DNA of 9,000 nucleotides from Treponema sp. (GTDB taxonomy: Bacteria > Spirochaetota > Spirochaetia > Treponematales > Treponemataceae), in the NCBI GenBank assembly GCA_004554075.1, contig SFOB01000098.1, positions 1 to 9,000 of the forward strand, written 5' to 3'. Positions 6,218-9,000 of this stretch are shown one piece after another. The position numbers and the translations under genes were made by a program. Numbering within the stretch: position 1 is the stretch's first letter; every line of letters begins with the position of its first letter. The notes under the pieces were generated by a model that saw nothing but the letters and a program-made list of their open reading frames with translations, did no database searches and was not told the DNA's origin.

Positions 6218-7096
6218 TTGAGATCCCGAAAGATTTTCGGGATGACAAGTATTTTGCTGGTTCTTCTTCTTGCAGGCTGTAAATCAGCTCCTGCAGGAAG
6301 ACCTGTTGATGCTCTGGAATTAATTGATGACCAGAGTTCCTTCTACATTGCTGTTCCTAAGGCTGCAGATAATGTTCTTATAGAAAGAATAATTTCAGGC
6401 TTTTATAAGGATGCCTCAGAAGCAGATGCAAAAATGATTGCAGACCATGTAAATAAAATATACTGCGGTCTTAACCGTTCAAAACATGGAACTGAGGTTC
6501 AGGCTTCTGTAGAAGGCAATATTCCATCAAAACTTATTCCTAAAGTATTGAATGAAAAAAAAGGCTGGATTGTTTCAGATTATTCACCTTCAAACAGTGT
6601 AAATAAGTACAAAACCTACAGCGGTCAGATTGAAATGTCTTTCCCATCTTCAAAGATTGCCTGTGTGGGAAGAAATCTTGAAGGAATGCTGAATAAATAT
6701 GATTCTCTTGCTGCTCTTCCTGCAGAAGATACTACAGCCCTTTATTCAGATCTTGACGAAGAACTTACTTCATATCTGAAGGGTGCAGAAAATGAAATCA
6801 GATTTTTTGCAAATAAACCACAATCTTTCCTTACAATCCTTACTGGTGCTCAACTGGATCTTAAATTAATTGATGTAAAAGGCAGTTTTACTACAGATCC
6901 AAAACATGAAAATCAATATCTTCTGGATTTGGATTTCCGTTTTAAGAACGGTACCTTCCTTAAGGCCGGCAGAACTCTTTTAGTTCTGGCTTTTGGTCTT
7001 ACCAACTCACAGGAAGAAATTATCGGGGATAGTGAACTTTTAATTAATGATATCAGAATAGACAAACAGCAGTTATATAAATTGCTTTCTTTATAA
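6218..7096 (+). CDS. Small lipoprotein of unknown function; start lies in a palindromic repeat
   Basis: A membrane-anchored lipoprotein: the segment MTSILLVLLLAGCKS has a hydrophobic core ending in the lipobox LAGC. I do not recognise the mature domain (about 270 residues, mixed alpha/beta, no cofactor motif). Two starts are possible. The ATG at 6242 gives only 12 residues before the cysteine and no basic residue. The TTG at 6218 adds MRSRKIFG, giving a normal positively charged n-region with the lipid-carrying cysteine at position 21 (292 residues). I prefer the TTG, although its upstream AAGG (6199-6202) is rather distant, about 15 bases away. Both starts fall in repeat unit 5, and the ATG would be partly locked in its stem, so translation is probably coupled to ileS, whose stop is one base upstream of the TTG. 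A still longer frame reaches back to 6050 inside ileS and is rejected. The uracil phosphoribosyltransferase gene follows after 12 bases. Confidence 0.85.
   Translation: MRSRKIFGMTSILLVLLLAGCKSAPAGRPVDALELIDDQSSFYIAVPKAADNVLIERIISGFYKDASEADAKMIADHVNKIYCGLNRSKHGTEVQASVEGNIPSKLIPKVLNEKKGWIVSDYSPSNSVNKYKTYSGQIEMSFPSSKIACVGRNLEGMLNKYDSLAALPAEDTTALYSDLDEELTSYLKGAENEIRFFANKPQSFLTILTGAQLDLKLIDVKGSFTTDPKHENQYLLDLDFRFKNGTFLKAGRTLLVLAFGLTNSQEEIIGDSELLINDIRIDKQQLYKLLSL
6221..6246 (-). repeat. Palindromic repeat unit 5, overlapping the lipoprotein start
   Basis: On the minus strand: GTCA, arm TCCCGAAA, loop ATC, arm TTTCGGGA, TCT. The stem is perfect, and T6243 with A6223 adds a ninth pair. It begins 5 bases after the ileS stop. 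On the plus strand it encodes RSRKIFG and the ATG of the following lipoprotein. The ATG at 6242-6244 lies across the end of the stem and the conserved GTCA flank. Confidence 0.8.
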
Positions 7097-7097
7097 C

Positions 7098-7102
7098 AGG
7101 AG
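7098..7102 (+). promoter_or_regulatory. Ribosome binding site of the uracil phosphoribosyltransferase-like gene
   Basis: AGGAG six bases before the ATG at 7109, directly after the stop of the lipoprotein gene. It is the strongest ribosome binding site in the window. Confidence 0.8.
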
Positions 7103-7108
7103 AAAAAT

Positions 7109-8146
7109 ATGGCAGATTCAAACAAAATTATTCTTAAGGCAGAAGATCTGGATGGATATCTTACATCAGAAGATATGGATGATTTGAAAAAGCTTGAAGT
7201 AATGTTCAAAGACACAATGAAAGCTTTTGAGCCAAAAGACGAAGCTAAGATTATCGAAGGTTATGATAAGCTTGGCCACGAAATGCAGAATATCTGTGCT
7301 AAACATCCTAATATAAAGGTATACTCTTTTGTAACAGAAGAGGGTGCTCACGCTGAATGTTCTCGTGTAATTTCAAAGCTCCGTGATGAGCGCACAGATC
7401 ATCAGGAATTTATGTATTACAGCCAGAGAGCTTATGAAATGCTTTTCCGCATGGCTTATACAGACCAGCATTCAGATAAGAAGGGCCATATTGTTGTAAA
7501 GACTCCTGTAACATTCCCTGTTCAGAATTATGCAGTTCATAAGATTCCAGACATTGACCATAAAATTGAAAACACTGTTATGTGCGTAATGCTCCGCGGT
7601 GCTCTTCTCCCATCTATGATTATGTCTAAGGAAATCCAGGAATATTCAAGCCATGGATACAAAACTCCATTTGCACTTTTCAAAATCAGCCGCAATGATA
7701 CAAAAAACGAAGCTGATATGGAATACATCATGGACCTCAATAAATCATTCTTCAACCTCGATCAGCTCGATGGAAAAGATTTGATTTTTGCAGACCCTAT
7801 GAATGCTACCGGTGGTTCTCTTGTTACTGTTGTTAAGTATCTTCAGAGTCAGGGTGTAAAACCAAAATCAATTGCTTTCTTTAATACAATTTCAACTTTG
7901 AAAGGATCTATCCGCGTAACACGTGCCCTTGAAAACTGTACATGTTACACACTCTGGATGGATCCTGTAATGAATGAAAAAGCTTACATTATGCCAGGTC
8001 TTGGTGATGCAGGAGACCGCCTCAATGGCTGCGATACAAAAGACGCTCCTCGCAATATGATTCAGCTTATTGCAGATTATGGTCATAACATTTCCGGCTT
8101 GTATAAGTCTCAGCTTTATGAAATTGAAAAGATCGTTCTGGGCTAA
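7109..8146 (+). CDS. Uracil phosphoribosyltransferase-like protein with N-terminal extension
   Basis: Likely converts uracil and PRPP to UMP in pyrimidine salvage. The UPRT landmarks occur in order: LRDERTDHQEF (91-101, compare the LRDKxT segment of UPRT), LRGALLPS (162-169, compare LRAGLGM), the PRPP loop ADPMNATGGS (228-237, usually VDPMLATGGS), and PGLGDAGDR (296-304), the uracil-binding signature. At 345 residues it is much longer than the usual 208-210. About 75 residues precede the core, there are extra residues between the first two motifs, and about 40 residues follow PGLGDAGDR. The extension is acidic and looks helical. There is no signal peptide. The PRPP and uracil motifs are intact, so I expect an active enzyme, but the altered flanks leave room for another base or a regulatory role. 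It sits between two lipoprotein genes in the ileS run; the next gene begins inside its last 29 bases. Confidence 0.82.
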   Translation: MADSNKIILKAEDLDGYLTSEDMDDLKKLEVMFKDTMKAFEPKDEAKIIEGYDKLGHEMQNICAKHPNIKVYSFVTEEGAHAECSRVISKLRDERTDHQEFMYYSQRAYEMLFRMAYTDQHSDKKGHIVVKTPVTFPVQNYAVHKIPDIDHKIENTVMCVMLRGALLPSMIMSKEIQEYSSHGYKTPFALFKISRNDTKNEADMEYIMDLNKSFFNLDQLDGKDLIFADPMNATGGSLVTVVKYLQSQGVKPKSIAFFNTISTLKGSIRVTRALENCTCYTLWMDPVMNEKAYIMPGLGDAGDRLNGCDTKDAPRNMIQLIADYGHNISGLYKSQLYEIEKIVLG

Positions 8147-8795
8147 AAGTGCTCTTCTTTCAGCAGTAATAGTATTGGCCTCCTGTGCATCAAATCCTAC
8201 TGTTCCGGTACCGGGACAGAAGGAAGTACAGAAGCGTAATATTTATGTTGAATATTATAATCTTGGTGAATCATATTTTAAGCTAGAGAATTATTCTAAG
8301 GCGGCAGAGTATTATGAACTTGCATTAAACAAAAAAGACCAGTACTGGGCTGCCTATTATAAACTTGGTAAGTGCTATGTATATTCCTCTAACTGGAATA
8401 GCGCACTTCCGGTTTATAAAAATATCTTAAAAAGAGATCCTGAAAACTCTTCCATAAAAGCAAGCCTTGCATACATTTATTCTATGCAGGGAGATTTTAC
8501 TAATTCAATCTCAATATACGAAGATCTTATTTTACAGCAGCCTGATAACCAGGAGTTTCTGGAAAATTATCTTGCAGTTTTAATTGCAGATAATAAAAAG
8601 TTTGAAAAAAAGAATGCAGCAAAGTTTACTGCAGTTTATGAAAACTTAAAAACTTTATATCCGGAAAATAAGAATCTGAAAACCTTTGAAGATAAATACA
8701 AGGAACTGATGAAAATAAAAGAGGAAGAGAGTAGTGAAACTTCAGAAGAAAATGCTGAATCCTCAGAAGCTTCTTCTACAGAATCTACTGATTAG
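8118..8795 (+). CDS. TPR-repeat lipoprotein
   Basis: A membrane-anchored scaffold for protein contacts. The start at 8118 gives MKLKRSFWAK, a hydrophobic stretch and lipobox LASC with the lipidated cysteine at 23, a textbook lipoprotein leader; the in-frame ATG at 8070 would spoil it. The mature part has about three tetratricopeptide repeats: 43-76 (YYNLGESYFKLENYSKAAEY), 77-110 (AAYYKLGKCYVYSSNWNSAL) and 111-144 (IKASLAYIYSMQGDFTNSIS). A helical stretch follows, then a low-complexity Ser/Glu tail (about 202-225). The product is 225 residues. The gene overlaps the uracil phosphoribosyltransferase gene by 29 bases with no clear ribosome binding site, so translation is probably coupled. The partner is unknown. 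Its end overlaps a convergent minus-strand gene by 11 bases. Confidence 0.88.
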   Translation: MKLKRSFWAKSALLSAVIVLASCASNPTVPVPGQKEVQKRNIYVEYYNLGESYFKLENYSKAAEYYELALNKKDQYWAAYYKLGKCYVYSSNWNSALPVYKNILKRDPENSSIKASLAYIYSMQGDFTNSISIYEDLILQQPDNQEFLENYLAVLIADNKKFEKKNAAKFTAVYENLKTLYPENKNLKTFEDKYKELMKIKEEESSETSEENAESSEASSTESTD

Positions 8796-8997
8796 CTTCC
8801 ATCAGTTTACGATACTTTTCTGAATCTACACGGAAAGCAATTACTGGAGATGATTTATCAGAATGCTCAATAGATTGTTCTGCTTCCAGTAAGAGGCGTT
8901 CTCCCCCCACCATACGGATTGAGCGTGATGAAATACCAATTCGTGTATCACGGTTATTAACAAGATTTGAAATGTCATTGTAAAGCTTATCTGCCAT
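8785..8997 (-). CDS. Protein of unknown function, possibly only the C-terminal part of a longer gene
   Basis: I do not recognise this protein. The 70 visible residues run from MADKLYNDISNLVNN to SEKYRKLMEANQ and are hydrophilic and charged, with two probable helices around a segment of alternating hydrophobic and small residues. No signal peptide or membrane segment is seen. The ATG at 8997 is only 3 bases from the window edge and the codon before it (AAG) is open. It could therefore be a complete small protein or an internal methionine; no ribosome binding site can be judged. The convergent 11-base overlap with the TPR lipoprotein leaves no room for a terminator between them. Confidence 0.55.
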   Translation of the reverse strand: MADKLYNDISNLVNNRDTRIGISSRSIRMVGGERLLLEAEQSIEHSDKSSPVIAFRVDSEKYRKLMEANQ

Positions 8998-9000
8998 CTT

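Noticed and set aside
8070..8117. Upstream ATG for the TPR lipoprotein
   Set aside because: It would add MQIMVITFPACISLSF before a perfect lipoprotein leader; the bases are explained by the uracil phosphoribosyltransferase C-terminus.

Overview
The window looks like chromosomal DNA of a spirochaete, most likely a Treponema of the gut, rumen or oral type. This is inferred from an IleRS of the long eukaryotic/archaeal-like class, several Sec or lipoprotein-signal genes of no wider recognised family, moderately AT-rich sequence, and interspersed palindromic units in the gaps between genes. There are no phage, transposase, CRISPR, rRNA or tRNA genes. No gap between genes exceeds 300 bases.

Left part (1-1814, minus strand). 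A family 4 uracil-DNA glycosylase runs off the left edge. A 159-base gap follows, filled almost entirely by palindromic repeats. Next is a rhodanese-less ThiI (tRNA 4-thiouridine / thiazole sulfur transfer). thiI and the plus-strand secreted-protein gene at 1853 diverge from a 38-base gap. Its core is an 8-base palindrome that reads TATAAT on both strands, so it looks like a shared bidirectional promoter, and the thiI transcript may be leaderless.

Middle and right part (1853-8795, plus strand). A secreted protein of unknown function is followed by a 152-base gap holding a candidate promoter and two inverted palindromic units. Then comes a tight run: ileS, a small lipoprotein, a uracil phosphoribosyltransferase-like enzyme with an N-terminal extension, and a TPR lipoprotein. 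Neighbouring reading frames are separated by 1 to 12 bases or overlap by 29, so this is probably one operon. A minus-strand gene of unknown function converges from the right edge and overlaps the TPR gene by 11 bases.

The most notable signal is not a gene. Five palindromic units share the plan GTCA, a 7-8 base stem arm, a short loop, the complementary arm, then TCT. The stem sequence differs in every copy but both arms always match. One unit has an 85-base block of further hairpins, including a terminator-like one, in place of its loop. Another supplies the candidate start codons and the signal-peptide n-region of the lipoprotein after ileS. This looks like a mobile or structurally selected repeat family that takes part in gene ends, leaders and even a coding sequence.
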